Shown here: positions 6,832 through 14,924 of the stretch, in pieces | Layout of the letters: every line of letters starts with the position of its first letter | Position numbering within the stretch: position 1 is the stretch's first letter | Assembly (NCBI GenBank): GCA_027489965.1 | Contig: JAIXZA010000027.1 | Span: forward strand, 1-50,398 | Reading direction: 5' to 3' | Origin: Verrucomicrobiaceae bacterium | GTDB taxonomy: Bacteria > Verrucomicrobiota > Verrucomicrobiia > Verrucomicrobiales > Verrucomicrobiaceae | Length of the DNA: 50,398 nucleotides | Notes under the pieces: generated by a model | Told to the model about the DNA's origin: nothing | The model's database searches: none | Seen by the model: only the letters and a program-made list of their open reading frames with translations | Program-made: the position numbers and the translations under genes

Positions 6832-8082
6832 TTACTCCACCACACGCTGCACGACATCACTGCCATCTGTCACGACATCAGGTGGATGCATCAGGACCAG
6901 ATCGCCTTCTTTTAATCCGCCAAGGACCTGCGTAGATTTGCCATCGGTGCGTCCAGTCTGGACGATAACTTTAACGGCTTTACCAGCATTCAGGCTAAAT
7001 GTTTTCCACTCGCGCCCTTCACGGAACAGAGCACCACTAGGCACTAAAAGCACATCTGCCTCATGCCAGATGGCAACGCGCACCTCGACCCGATAGCGAT
7101 CTCCCAAAGCACGCGCCGTTTCTGGAGGTGAATCTAGATCACTCAGAACAATCACCCGCTGCTCCTCAACGCCGAGCGCTGAAACTTTGGTAAAAGCAGC
7201 AGGTTCGATCCGACGGACACGCGCTTTGAGAGGCGATTCACCGCCCCATTGCTCCACAAGAACCTCCGCGCCTTGACGGATAGAGACCGCATCACGAGAA
7301 AGAATCTCAGCCTCGATCTCGAGATCGGCTGGATCACCGATCTCCAGAAGCGCCGTGCCTGCTGCCACAATGAGCGCGCTTTCCTGCTGCACCTTGAGAA
7401 TGCATCCACTCACCGGAGCCTTCACTTCCACGATAGCGCCTGAACCTGATGGCGCGGTCAATTGCAACAGTGCGGCCTTGGCCTGCTCCACCTCAAAGTC
7501 AGCCACCTTCAGCTTAAACTCTCCTGCTCTGACCTCACGTTCACGGAGCAGTGCTTCTCTTTCAATGCCCTCCCGATCTGTAATGGATATACTTCCCTGA
7601 CTGGCATTCGACTTCACGCGATCCCAGCTAGCTCGAGCAAACTGCGCCGAGGTGCGCGCCATCTCCAGAGATTGGTCTGCCTGCATCCGCGCCGCATTGG
7701 CCCCAGCAATCACAGCCTCAGCTTGCGCTTGGCTACGTGAATCCAGCAGCGGCGCCAGCCCAGGCTCGATCACCGTCAGCACCGTTTCATTGGCCTTCAC
7801 TTCATCCCCAGCCTTCAAAGCAATCCGCCGCATCTGACCCGAAACAGGGGCAGCTACCACGTAGCGATTTCGGATCCGCGTCTTGCCTTCCTCCAGCACA
7901 CTCACCGTCAAGGGGCCACGAGTCACCGGCGCCGTCTCCACGGGGATCGGCTTTGGTTTCAATCCATAACCCACAAAACCAATCAACCCGATAAAAAAGC
8001 CCCAAAGCAGCAGCTTCCGCAGCAGGCCACGTTTTGCTGTCTTCTTCTTTGTTTCCCAAGGTGGGGTTGCAGAGGTTTCCAT
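6832..8082 (-). CDS. HlyD/MFP-type periplasmic adaptor
   Basis: The 416-residue protein has a basic cytoplasmic start, one transmembrane helix (about 24-41) and the membrane fusion protein layout. Split lipoyl halves appear at about 75-100 (VVAAPVSGQMRRIALKAGD) and 220-250 (VKAPVSGCILKV) around an Ala/Glu/Gln-rich coiled-coil hairpin (about 110-205), followed by beta-barrel domains. Such proteins bridge an inner-membrane pump, usually an ABC or RND transporter, to the outer membrane. No ATPase or permease is adjacent. It is third in the operon, 34 bp after the ketoacyl synthase and 61 bp before the unknown anchored protein. Confidence 0.88.
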   Translation of the reverse strand: METSATPPWETKKKTAKRGLLRKLLLWGFFIGLIGFVGYGLKPKPIPVETAPVTRGPLTVSVLEEGKTRIRNRYVVAAPVSGQMRRIALKAGDEVKANETVLTVIEPGLAPLLDSRSQAQAEAVIAGANAARMQADQSLEMARTSAQFARASWDRVKSNASQGSISITDREGIEREALLREREVRAGEFKLKVADFEVEQAKAALLQLTAPSGSGAIVEVKAPVSGCILKVQQESALIVAAGTALLEIGDPADLEIEAEILSRDAVSIRQGAEVLVEQWGGESPLKARVRRIEPAAFTKVSALGVEEQRVIVLSDLDSPPETARALGDRYRVEVRVAIWHEADVLLVPSGALFREGREWKTFSLNAGKAVKVIVQTGRTDGKSTQVLGGLKEGDLVLMHPPDVVTDGSDVVQRVVE

Positions 8083-8116
8083 CAGATCCTTTCTATCATG
8101 CTGACTTCAGGATTTC

Positions 8117-9187
8117 TCAAACCCTCAATGTCACAACCGCATTATGACCACCCATCCCAGAGGCGATTTTGAGGATTTCGTCACCGGGATTTAACGTGAA
8201 GGTCTCTGAGCTAACACCGGTCAAACCCGCGAGATTTCGAGGCAACACAGGCAAAGCGGAAGCAATCAGAGCAACATCAAGCAGACCACAGGCTCCGAGA
8301 GTGTGACCCGTGAAGGGTTTTAACAACAGCAAGGGTGGCACATCGGCAAAGGCGGTGCGCAGAGCCTGCATCTCAGACTGAGCATGATTCAAGGTGCCTG
8401 TAGCGTGGGGACAAATCAAAGCTGGGCGAGAATAGACACCAAGCAACTCCGCCAATGGCGCGCCATCCTCAGGGATCATGAGGGAGTCGTAGGCGTCACT
8501 GTTGGCCGAGTAATGCGTCATTTCGGCGAGCCCTGTATCTGACATCTCCAGAGTCACGGCCACGCCAGCCTCACCCAGGTGCAGACCAGTCGTCATGGGC
8601 GATAGCGGATCATTGACGCCATTGGTGGAAAGCAGATGTGTCTCCTGAAAGGCGCGAACCAACTCAGGAACCAGAGGCAGATCAACAGCCAGCACAATAG
8701 CCCGTTGGGTGAGCCCCGCGCGCAAAGCCATCCAGGCCATACCAAGGGCGTCCAAACCTGACGAACATCCGCTGGAAAGCATCTGCCAAGGCCCGCGAAT
8801 GCCGAGTTCAATGCTCACGGCAGCAGCAATCTCACTGTGAATCGTATTGCTGGCACTGAATCTTTTCACAGGACGACGCTCACGGTTTTGACCGAGAAGC
8901 TCGGCTGCGTTACCTCGACTGCTGGCGGCAAAGAGCCAAGCACTCTTGATTTGATCATGATTCCAGCCCGCTTTCTGCACAGCCTGCCTAGCCACATACA
9001 CGGCGATGTTTGAAGCGGCTCCGTAACGCCGACCTTTCATCAAAGTGCGATCGCGGATTCGACCAACCAGACGATCATTCTCAACTGATAAGCCGGAGCG
9101 CCCTGCACGCCAGGTTTCCAGGCATTCTGGCATGGAGGAACCGAGGGCGCAGACAGCTTCTGCGCTGGTTATCATGGGCTGAGTCAC
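8117..9187 (-). CDS. Beta-ketoacyl synthase (KAS) family enzyme
   Basis: The 356-residue thiolase-fold protein keeps the condensing-enzyme triad: Cys141 in SSGCSSGLDAL, His261 in CPHATGTLNHAQ and His295 in KPFTGHTLGACG. It should perform decarboxylative Claisen condensation of acyl chains on a carrier protein. It is about 50 residues shorter than FabF, and no acyl carrier protein, ketoreductase or dehydratase lies nearby, so a role in a secondary lipid or polyene pathway is more likely than primary fatty acid synthesis (inference). The ATG at 9187 overlaps the stop of the FAD-oxidase gene (ATGA, 9184-9187), which indicates coupling. Confidence 0.85.
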   Translation of the reverse strand: MTQPMITSAEAVCALGSSMPECLETWRAGRSGLSVENDRLVGRIRDRTLMKGRRYGAASNIAVYVARQAVQKAGWNHDQIKSAWLFAASSRGNAAELLGQNRERRPVKRFSASNTIHSEIAAAVSIELGIRGPWQMLSSGCSSGLDALGMAWMALRAGLTQRAIVLAVDLPLVPELVRAFQETHLLSTNGVNDPLSPMTTGLHLGEAGVAVTLEMSDTGLAEMTHYSANSDAYDSLMIPEDGAPLAELLGVYSRPALICPHATGTLNHAQSEMQALRTAFADVPPLLLLKPFTGHTLGACGLLDVALIASALPVLPRNLAGLTGVSSETFTLNPGDEILKIASGMGGHNAVVTLRV

Positions 9188-10572
9188 AAATCGAAGATCT
9201 TCCCAGGATTGAGCAGCCCTTGAGGATCGAGGGCACGTTTGATGCTGCGCATGAGTTCGTAACTGGCCTCTCCGAGTTGGCGTTTGACAAAGGCCTTCTT
9301 CGCTAACCCGACTCCATGTTCGCCCGTGACTGTGCCGCCAAGGCGGATGGTTTCATTGACGATGTCTTCGAGCGCCTCCTCGACGCGTTGCATCTCTTCA
9401 TGATCACGTTCATCCGTGAGGAAGGTCGGATGCAGATTGCCATCGCCCAGATGCCCAAAAGTGCCGACTTGCAGACGATGTTTCTCAGCAACCTGTCGGA
9501 TGAACTTCACCATGTGGGCCAGCTCGGTGCGTGGCACCGTCACATCTTCTAAAATCGTCGTGGGCCGCAAGCGGGCAAGGGCAGAGAAAGCACTGCGGCG
9601 TGCGGTCGCCAGTCGTAAGGCCTCAGCATCATCCGCTGCGGCACGGACTTCACGGGCCCCATTTTCACGGGCCAGTTGCATCATCATGGCGGACTCTTCT
9701 TCGACCACGACCGGATGTCCATCAGTCTCCATGAGTACGACGGCTTCGACATCCGTGGGCAATCCGATTTTAGCAAAGTCCTCGACACACTGCACGGTCA
9801 CACGGTCCAGAAACTCCAATGTGCAGGGAATGATTTTGGCTGCGATGATAGCGCTGATTGTCTCTGCCGCTGCTTCCATGCTATCATAGAGCGCCAGCAT
9901 GGTCTTGCGTGCCTTCGGCTTGGGAACGAGCTTCAGAGTCACTTCCGTAATGATGCCAAGTGTACCTTCGCTGCCGATGAACACATCTTTCATGGAGTAG
10001 CCAGCCACGTCTTTGACGCATTTATTCCCCAGAGTCGTGAGCGTACCATCAGCGAGAACGACGGTGAGCCCCATGACATAATCACGCGTCACGCCATATT
10101 TGAGGCCTCGCAATCCGCCGCTGTTTTCAGCCACATTGCCACCAATGGTGCTGATCTTCATGCTGCCCGGATCAGGCGGGTAAAAAAGACCCACTCTGCC
10201 TGCGGCATCGTCGATATCCTTGGTGATGACCCCGCATTGGGCGTGAATGGTGAGATTTTTTTCATCGACCTCGATGATCTGATCCATCTGTGTGAGGCAA
10301 ATCACCAGGCAACCAGCAATCGGTACACTGCCGCCACTGAGGCCAGTTCCAGAACCACGGGTCACCACGGGCACTTCGGCCGCGCGGGCCAACTTCATGC
10401 AGGCAGCGACCTCTTCAGAAGTCAGTGGAAACACGACAGCTCCTGGCCTGACTTTCAAGGCCGCAGTGCCATCAAAGCTGTAAGGTAAAATATCCTCTGC
10501 CTGCGTGAGAACGCGGTCAGGGGAGAGCGCCGATTGAAGCGCGGAGATAAGGGTGGGGGTCACTGAAGTCAC
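9184..10572 (-). CDS. glcD: FAD-linked 2-hydroxyacid oxidase, GlcD-like
   Basis: The protein follows the GlcD/D-lactate dehydrogenase family throughout: the PCMH-type FAD-binding domain with PVVTRGSGTGLSGGSVPI and STIGGNVAENSGG, then the C-terminal domain with HLGDGNLHPTFL and GTVTGEHGVGLAKK, ending LDPQGLLNPGKIF. It should oxidise glycolate, D-lactate or a related 2-hydroxyacid with FAD; the GlcE and GlcF partners are absent here. The frame is open to a GTG at 10671, only 3 bp from the divergent dGTPase gene. I prefer GTG 10572 (462 residues), which fits the family length and leaves promoter space; GTG 10563 is also possible. First gene of the four-gene operon. Confidence 0.85.
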   Translation of the reverse strand: MTSVTPTLISALQSALSPDRVLTQAEDILPYSFDGTAALKVRPGAVVFPLTSEEVAACMKLARAAEVPVVTRGSGTGLSGGSVPIAGCLVICLTQMDQIIEVDEKNLTIHAQCGVITKDIDDAAGRVGLFYPPDPGSMKISTIGGNVAENSGGLRGLKYGVTRDYVMGLTVVLADGTLTTLGNKCVKDVAGYSMKDVFIGSEGTLGIITEVTLKLVPKPKARKTMLALYDSMEAAAETISAIIAAKIIPCTLEFLDRVTVQCVEDFAKIGLPTDVEAVVLMETDGHPVVVEEESAMMMQLARENGAREVRAAADDAEALRLATARRSAFSALARLRPTTILEDVTVPRTELAHMVKFIRQVAEKHRLQVGTFGHLGDGNLHPTFLTDERDHEEMQRVEEALEDIVNETIRLGGTVTGEHGVGLAKKAFVKRQLGEASYELMRSIKRALDPQGLLNPGKIFDL

Positions 10573-10673
10573 GATGCCGAGTGTGGCGCGCGGTTTCAGG
10601 CATTCAAGAGAGATAAACAGAGGCGCATGGCCAGCCTTGCCATGGAGGAATCGCGGCCTAGCGTCAGACACTG

Positions 10674-11939
10674 ATGTCCGCGAACCGCTTTTATTCCACC
10701 TTTGACTCTGAGACTCTGAAGCCGCGCCCTGCCTATGCAGGCGAATATCGCAGCGCTTTTCAGATTGATCGGGATCGGATCATCCACAGCAGCGCTTTTC
10801 GTCGCCTCCAAAACAAGACGCAGGTGTTTCTCTCGGGCGAGTATGATTTCTACCGCACCCGACTCACACACAGCATCGAAGTAGCCCAAATCGGGCGCTC
10901 AATCTGCGGCTGGTTGGCTCAGCAGGGAGCTTTGGGTGAAGATTGTTCGATTGATGCAGACCTGGTCGAATGCGCCTGCCTAGCCCACGATCTCGGTCAT
11001 CCGCCATTCGGTCACACCGGCGAGCGAACGCTCCATTATCTCATGCAGCCTTACGGTGGCTTTGAAGGTAATGCCCAGACGCTGCGACTGCTGACAGAGA
11101 CTCTTTTTAATGAAGGCCGAGATGGCATGAATCCGTCCCGCGCCTTGCTCGATGCCATTTTAAAATACAAAACCCTGCATGTCGAAGCTGGCGGGGCACC
11201 GAATCACTACCTTTATGATGATCAGGAAAAGTGGTTGGATTTCACCCTCGGTGGACAGGCTTTCCCGGTGGAACTGACGCCGGGAGACGTGCGCAATGAG
11301 TTCAAGAGCATCGAATGCCAGATCATGGACTGGGCAGATGACACCGCCTATTCCCTGAATGATATTGCTGACGGCATCCATGCAGGTTTCATCAATGTGA
11401 CCACTCTTGAACGCTGGGCCGAGGCGAGGACGCTCGAATCCGCGCAGTCCGAACATGTTGTCTTCCTCTGCAAAGCCATCCGCGAAGGCCGTGTCGAAGC
11501 TCGCTTGAACCGCCACATTGGTGATTACATTCGAGCAACGAAGCTGGCCCCTGAAAGCACCTTTCTCAGCGCCATGACGCGCCGACATCAGTATCGGCTA
11601 GAAATTGATCCAGCCGTCAAAGCGCAGTCGAAGATGAATAAGAAGATCTCTCTGGACCTCGTCTTCCGAAGCCCGCAACTTCAACAACTCGATTACAAGG
11701 CAGACGTCATCCTGACCAAATTGTTCGGAGTCTTACGAGATCGCTACATCGAAAAGGATGGTTTCAATTTGCATCTACTCCCCGCGACCGTGGAGGCCGA
11801 AATCGCTAAAGCACCTGATGCAGCCACACGCGCCCGGTTGGTCTGTGATTGGGTTGCCAGTATGACCGACTCCTTTGCTTTCCGGACCTACCGCCGACTC
11901 TTCGACGCCAATTTTGGATCCATCACTGACTTTGTTTAA
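10674..11939 (+). CDS. dgt: dGTPase-like HD-domain triphosphohydrolase
   Basis: The 421-residue protein carries the dGTPase family pattern: FRRLQNKTQV at 42-51, His66 (RLTHSIEV), the His105-Asp106 pair (CLAHDLGHPPFGH) and the distal Asp in DWADDTAYSLND (about 219-230). Together these form the HD metal site. Family members hydrolyse dGTP or other dNTPs to the nucleoside plus triphosphate, adjusting the dNTP pool; some limit phages. The length fits the shorter bacterial subfamily. It is coupled to the next gene by a TAATG junction at 11937-11941. Confidence 0.9.
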   Translation: MSANRFYSTFDSETLKPRPAYAGEYRSAFQIDRDRIIHSSAFRRLQNKTQVFLSGEYDFYRTRLTHSIEVAQIGRSICGWLAQQGALGEDCSIDADLVECACLAHDLGHPPFGHTGERTLHYLMQPYGGFEGNAQTLRLLTETLFNEGRDGMNPSRALLDAILKYKTLHVEAGGAPNHYLYDDQEKWLDFTLGGQAFPVELTPGDVRNEFKSIECQIMDWADDTAYSLNDIADGIHAGFINVTTLERWAEARTLESAQSEHVVFLCKAIREGRVEARLNRHIGDYIRATKLAPESTFLSAMTRRHQYRLEIDPAVKAQSKMNKKISLDLVFRSPQLQQLDYKADVILTKLFGVLRDRYIEKDGFNLHLLPATVEAEIAKAPDAATRARLVCDWVASMTDSFAFRTYRRLFDANFGSITDFV

Positions 11940-12691
11940 TGCATAACAAGCAAGACCATGTCGTATTGATCCATGGGCTAGGACGCTCATGGAAGGCCAT
12001 GTTGGGCCTGCATTGGTCTCTTCGCCGAGCTGGATATCAGGTATTGAATTTTGATTACCCATCTCGGCGTATCACCATCCAGCAGGCTGTCAATGAATGG
12101 CTGTCCCCCGCCCTGCAAAGTCTAAAGATTGAGCCAGGTCAAAAAGTACATTTTGTCACCCACTCGCTTGGAGGCTTGGTCTTTCGAGCCTGGGCCAAGC
12201 AGCGTGACACGGCTTTCCCACTCGGGCGCACCGTGATGCTAGCCCCACCGAATCAAGGCAGTGAAATCATGGATCACCTCCAAGGACGCACTTGGGCTCA
12301 TTGGCTTTTTGGCCCCGTTGTAAAGGAACTTGGCACAGGCCCAAATGGCACCGCCCAGCAACTTGGCCCCGTTCCACCAGAAACCCATATTATTATGGGC
12401 CGACGCTCACTAATTCCCCTTTTCAAACACCTACTAGGACCTGAATCCGATGGCGTCGTGACTCTCTGTGGCGGCCATACAGACGGAGAGGCAGGGTTCT
12501 CCATCGTTGATTCAGACCACACACTCATCATGTGGAGATTGTCCGTGATGCGTAAACTATTGGATATCCTGCGCTCTCCTGAATCAGTTACATCGCAGCC
12601 TCAAGATGCATCAGCGATGAATGACTGCACATCGGCCTCCGTCGTAGCCCAGGAGCAAACTAATCGTGAGCCTCCGCCAATGAAGCTGTAA
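11939..12691 (+). CDS. Alpha/beta-hydrolase, lipase/esterase-like
   Basis: The 250-residue protein begins VVLIHGLGRS (oxyanion-hole strand) and has the nucleophile elbow THSLGG with Ser76, a plausible Asp171 (PESDGVV) and His194 (DSDHTLIMW). This completes a Ser-Asp-His triad of the lipase/PGAP1-like type. There is no signal peptide, so it is probably cytoplasmic; the substrate is unknown. Its start overlaps the dGTPase stop (TAATG). The last 30 residues lie antisense to the end of the threonine aldolase gene, are low in structure, and may be an extension gained by loss of an earlier stop. Confidence 0.82.
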   Translation: MHNKQDHVVLIHGLGRSWKAMLGLHWSLRRAGYQVLNFDYPSRRITIQQAVNEWLSPALQSLKIEPGQKVHFVTHSLGGLVFRAWAKQRDTAFPLGRTVMLAPPNQGSEIMDHLQGRTWAHWLFGPVVKELGTGPNGTAQQLGPVPPETHIIMGRRSLIPLFKHLLGPESDGVVTLCGGHTDGEAGFSIVDSDHTLIMWRLSVMRKLLDILRSPESVTSQPQDASAMNDCTSASVVAQEQTNREPPPMKL

Positions 12692-13626
12692 AACTGCCAG
12701 CCGCGAGCTTTAAGCTGGGCCTTCATAGGATCAGGCAAACGAGCAAAGACAGCGTTGGCATCGACAGGATAGAGAATCTGTACACCAGCCAGTTTGCCCA
12801 AACCATCCGCTAGCTGCCGCGCCAGGCCATTGGCCCGCGAAGCATGTGTCTGCCAGACGTTATCGGTCAAAATTCGCAACCACTGCGCTGAAATGAAACG
12901 CATTTTGGAACAGAGCTGACCCGCCTGCTTGCAACGGTATTCAAAATCACGGGCCAAGTCGTGATTGAAGAAAACCACCGCCTCGGTCACCGCCATGCCC
13001 AGCTTGGTGCCACCACAGCAGAGAACATCTACGCCCGCACGCCAGGTGATGTCAGCGGGAGATGCGGTGCCACCAGCCAACGCATTGAAAAAACGTGCGC
13101 CATCCATGTGAACGTGAAGTCCATGTTGCTTCGCCAAAGAGCACAGCCCAGCAATTTCGCCTGGGCGATAGACTGTGCCCAGTTCAGTGCTCTGCGTGAT
13201 ACTCAGCGCCTTCGGTCGAGGATAATGCAGATCCCTTCGGTGCGTGATCAATCTCTCGACATCCAGCGGGTCGAGCTTACCCAAAGAACTCTTCGCCGTC
13301 AGCAGTTTGCTGCCATTGGAGAAAAACTCAGGAGCGCCGCATTCATCGGTCTCGATATGTGCCACATCGCTGCAAATAACACTGTGATAGCTTTGACAGA
13401 GCGTGGCCAGAGAGAGCGAATTGGCTGCTGTGCCGTTAAAAACAAAGAACACCTCACAGTCGGTCTCAAAAAACTGACGAAAGGTCTCGCAGGCTTCAGC
13501 AGTGATTGCGTCCGCACCGTAGCTCGGATGATAGCCAACATTGGCTTTTTCCATGGCCTGCCATGCTTCAGGGCAAATGCCCGAACAGTTATCCGAAGCA
13601 AAGTGATATTTAATCTCGGGTATCAT
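12601..13626 (-). CDS. ltaE: Low-specificity threonine aldolase
   Basis: This PLP enzyme of the beta-eliminating lyase/threonine aldolase family has FNGTAANSLSL (phosphate-binding loop), HVHMDGARFFNAL with the cofactor-contacting Asp175 and Arg178, and CCGGTKLGM with the Schiff-base Lys208. It cleaves L-threonine or allo-threonine to glycine and acetaldehyde. The frame extends upstream, but the ATG at 13626 overlaps the stop of the MauE-like gene (ATGA), gives the normal start MIPEIKYHFASDN and is chosen (341 residues). The 3' end overlaps the convergent hydrolase by 91 bp. Confidence 0.9.
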   Translation of the reverse strand: MIPEIKYHFASDNCSGICPEAWQAMEKANVGYHPSYGADAITAEACETFRQFFETDCEVFFVFNGTAANSLSLATLCQSYHSVICSDVAHIETDECGAPEFFSNGSKLLTAKSSLGKLDPLDVERLITHRRDLHYPRPKALSITQSTELGTVYRPGEIAGLCSLAKQHGLHVHMDGARFFNALAGGTASPADITWRAGVDVLCCGGTKLGMAVTEAVVFFNHDLARDFEYRCKQAGQLCSKMRFISAQWLRILTDNVWQTHASRANGLARQLADGLGKLAGVQILYPVDANAVFARLPDPMKAQLKARGWQFYSFIGGGSRLVCSWATTEADVQSFIADAS

Positions 13627-14069
13627 GCATTTGAAGGGGCAGAGAACATTTTGATCGAAGGTCGCCAGAAGTGACACATCAAAGCTAATCCTAGCAACAG
13701 CAGATCACGAACGATCAGTGTCAAGTAGCTGCTCGACTCCACATCCCCGCCGAAACAACCACAACGGATATCCGTGCCGCGAGCCCAGGCGATACCAATC
13801 GCGATCAAAAAGACAATCAAACTAGCGGTCAGTAGCAGCAGACCACCTTTCCTCATTCGGCCTGTGATCACGGCCACCCCTGCAAAAATCTCCAACCAAG
13901 GCAGAAACAGCGCCAACATCGCCGCATAAGGATCAGGCAGCAGAGCAAAGCTACGCACATCATCTAAAAAGACCAGTGGCCGCAATGCCTTCATGACACC
14001 AGCATAGACAAAAATGCCGCCGAGTAGAAGGTGAAGAATGCGCGGAAACCAGATCATGCCGACATGCAA
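13623..14069 (-). CDS. MauE/DoxX-like membrane protein
   Basis: The 148-residue protein has four predicted transmembrane helices (about 9-27, 48-68, 74-94, 115-133). Between helices three and four is GTDIRCGCFGG, the cysteine motif typical of MauE-like members of the DoxX/MauE superfamily. These proteins are linked to periplasmic disulfide or redox handling; the exact role is unknown. Start is ATG 14069 (or Met5). Its stop overlaps the threonine aldolase start, indicating a bicistronic unit, although no metabolic link between the two is obvious. Confidence 0.78.
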   Translation of the reverse strand: MHVGMIWFPRILHLLLGGIFVYAGVMKALRPLVFLDDVRSFALLPDPYAAMLALFLPWLEIFAGVAVITGRMRKGGLLLLTASLIVFLIAIGIAWARGTDIRCGCFGGDVESSSYLTLIVRDLLLLGLALMCHFWRPSIKMFSAPSNA

Positions 14070-14124
14070 GATGACGCTAATTCCTTGAATGACAATCGAA
14101 GCGTCAACTTTGACCTGAAAGAAT

Positions 14125-14802
14125 TCAAGCCTTCACCACATGCGTCCCCGAAAGCTTGTCATGCAGACAGCGCTTATCATCGGAGAAGATGAATAAAATA
14201 TCGATGAGAGCGTAAATAGGACCTAGACCAGGAAACGCCCCAAAGAGGCCATTTACAAAAGCGCGGAGTAAAAAAGCCTTCACGAAACCCGCAGTGCCAT
14301 TGTCATCATAACGAACAATTCGAATTCCAAGCCACTTCTTGCCCAGAGTTTGCCCCTGAGTGCTGAGCAGATAAAGGTTATAAATCATCAGTGCGAGTAT
14401 CAAGATGCAAGTGATCGCGATGCAGATAATGCCGACCGAAGATAGAGATTGTGTCTCTTGATCCATTGTGGTGATAGCTATGATCATGGGTATGGCAAGA
14501 GGCAGCACGGCAAGTCCATCTAAGAAATGAGCTCCTAAACGAGTCCCTCGGGAGGCCAATTCAATCGACTGCGATTTAGTCACTTGACGACTCACATCCG
14601 CTCTAGGAGCAGCATAGGGATTGATCACAGCTGCCGGAAACCCATTGGAATTGAAGGCGACACTCACCGGCTGCCAATCGGCCATACCTTCCTTCCAGCA
14701 CAGATCCGTTCCAAGAATTTGCCCAGAGCTATACTTGGAGCTGACTTCAGATTCTGAAAAAGTGCCCAATTGTTGGCCATCGCGTGCTAGGTGATAAGTC
14801 AT
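14125..14802 (-). CDS. GYF_2-RDD membrane protein
   Basis: Residues 1-55 form a GYF_2-type module (YHLARDGQQLGTFSESEV, with DLCWKEGMADWQPV), a fold that binds proline-rich peptides. Residues 80-222 form an RDD domain: ASRGTRLGAHFLDGL with the Arg/Asp signature, three hydrophobic helices, and LGKKWLGIRIVRYDDNG. GYF-RDD fusions are frequent in Planctomycetes and Verrucomicrobia; RDD proteins have been proposed as transporters or membrane-associated factors, but the function here is unknown. It stands alone, 55 bp upstream of the MauE-like gene on the same strand. Confidence 0.82.
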   Translation of the reverse strand: MTYHLARDGQQLGTFSESEVSSKYSSGQILGTDLCWKEGMADWQPVSVAFNSNGFPAAVINPYAAPRADVSRQVTKSQSIELASRGTRLGAHFLDGLAVLPLAIPMIIAITTMDQETQSLSSVGIICIAITCILILALMIYNLYLLSTQGQTLGKKWLGIRIVRYDDNGTAGFVKAFLLRAFVNGLFGAFPGLGPIYALIDILFIFSDDKRCLHDKLSGTHVVKA

Positions 14803-14924
14803 AATAAGTAAAAACTTACCGGAATCCTAGCAATCACGCAATTGATTTTCATTTAGTTTCCAACTCTTCAAGAAACCCCTGAAAGGTATCCGACCGCATC
14901 ATCGATTTATTAATCGCCAACCTT

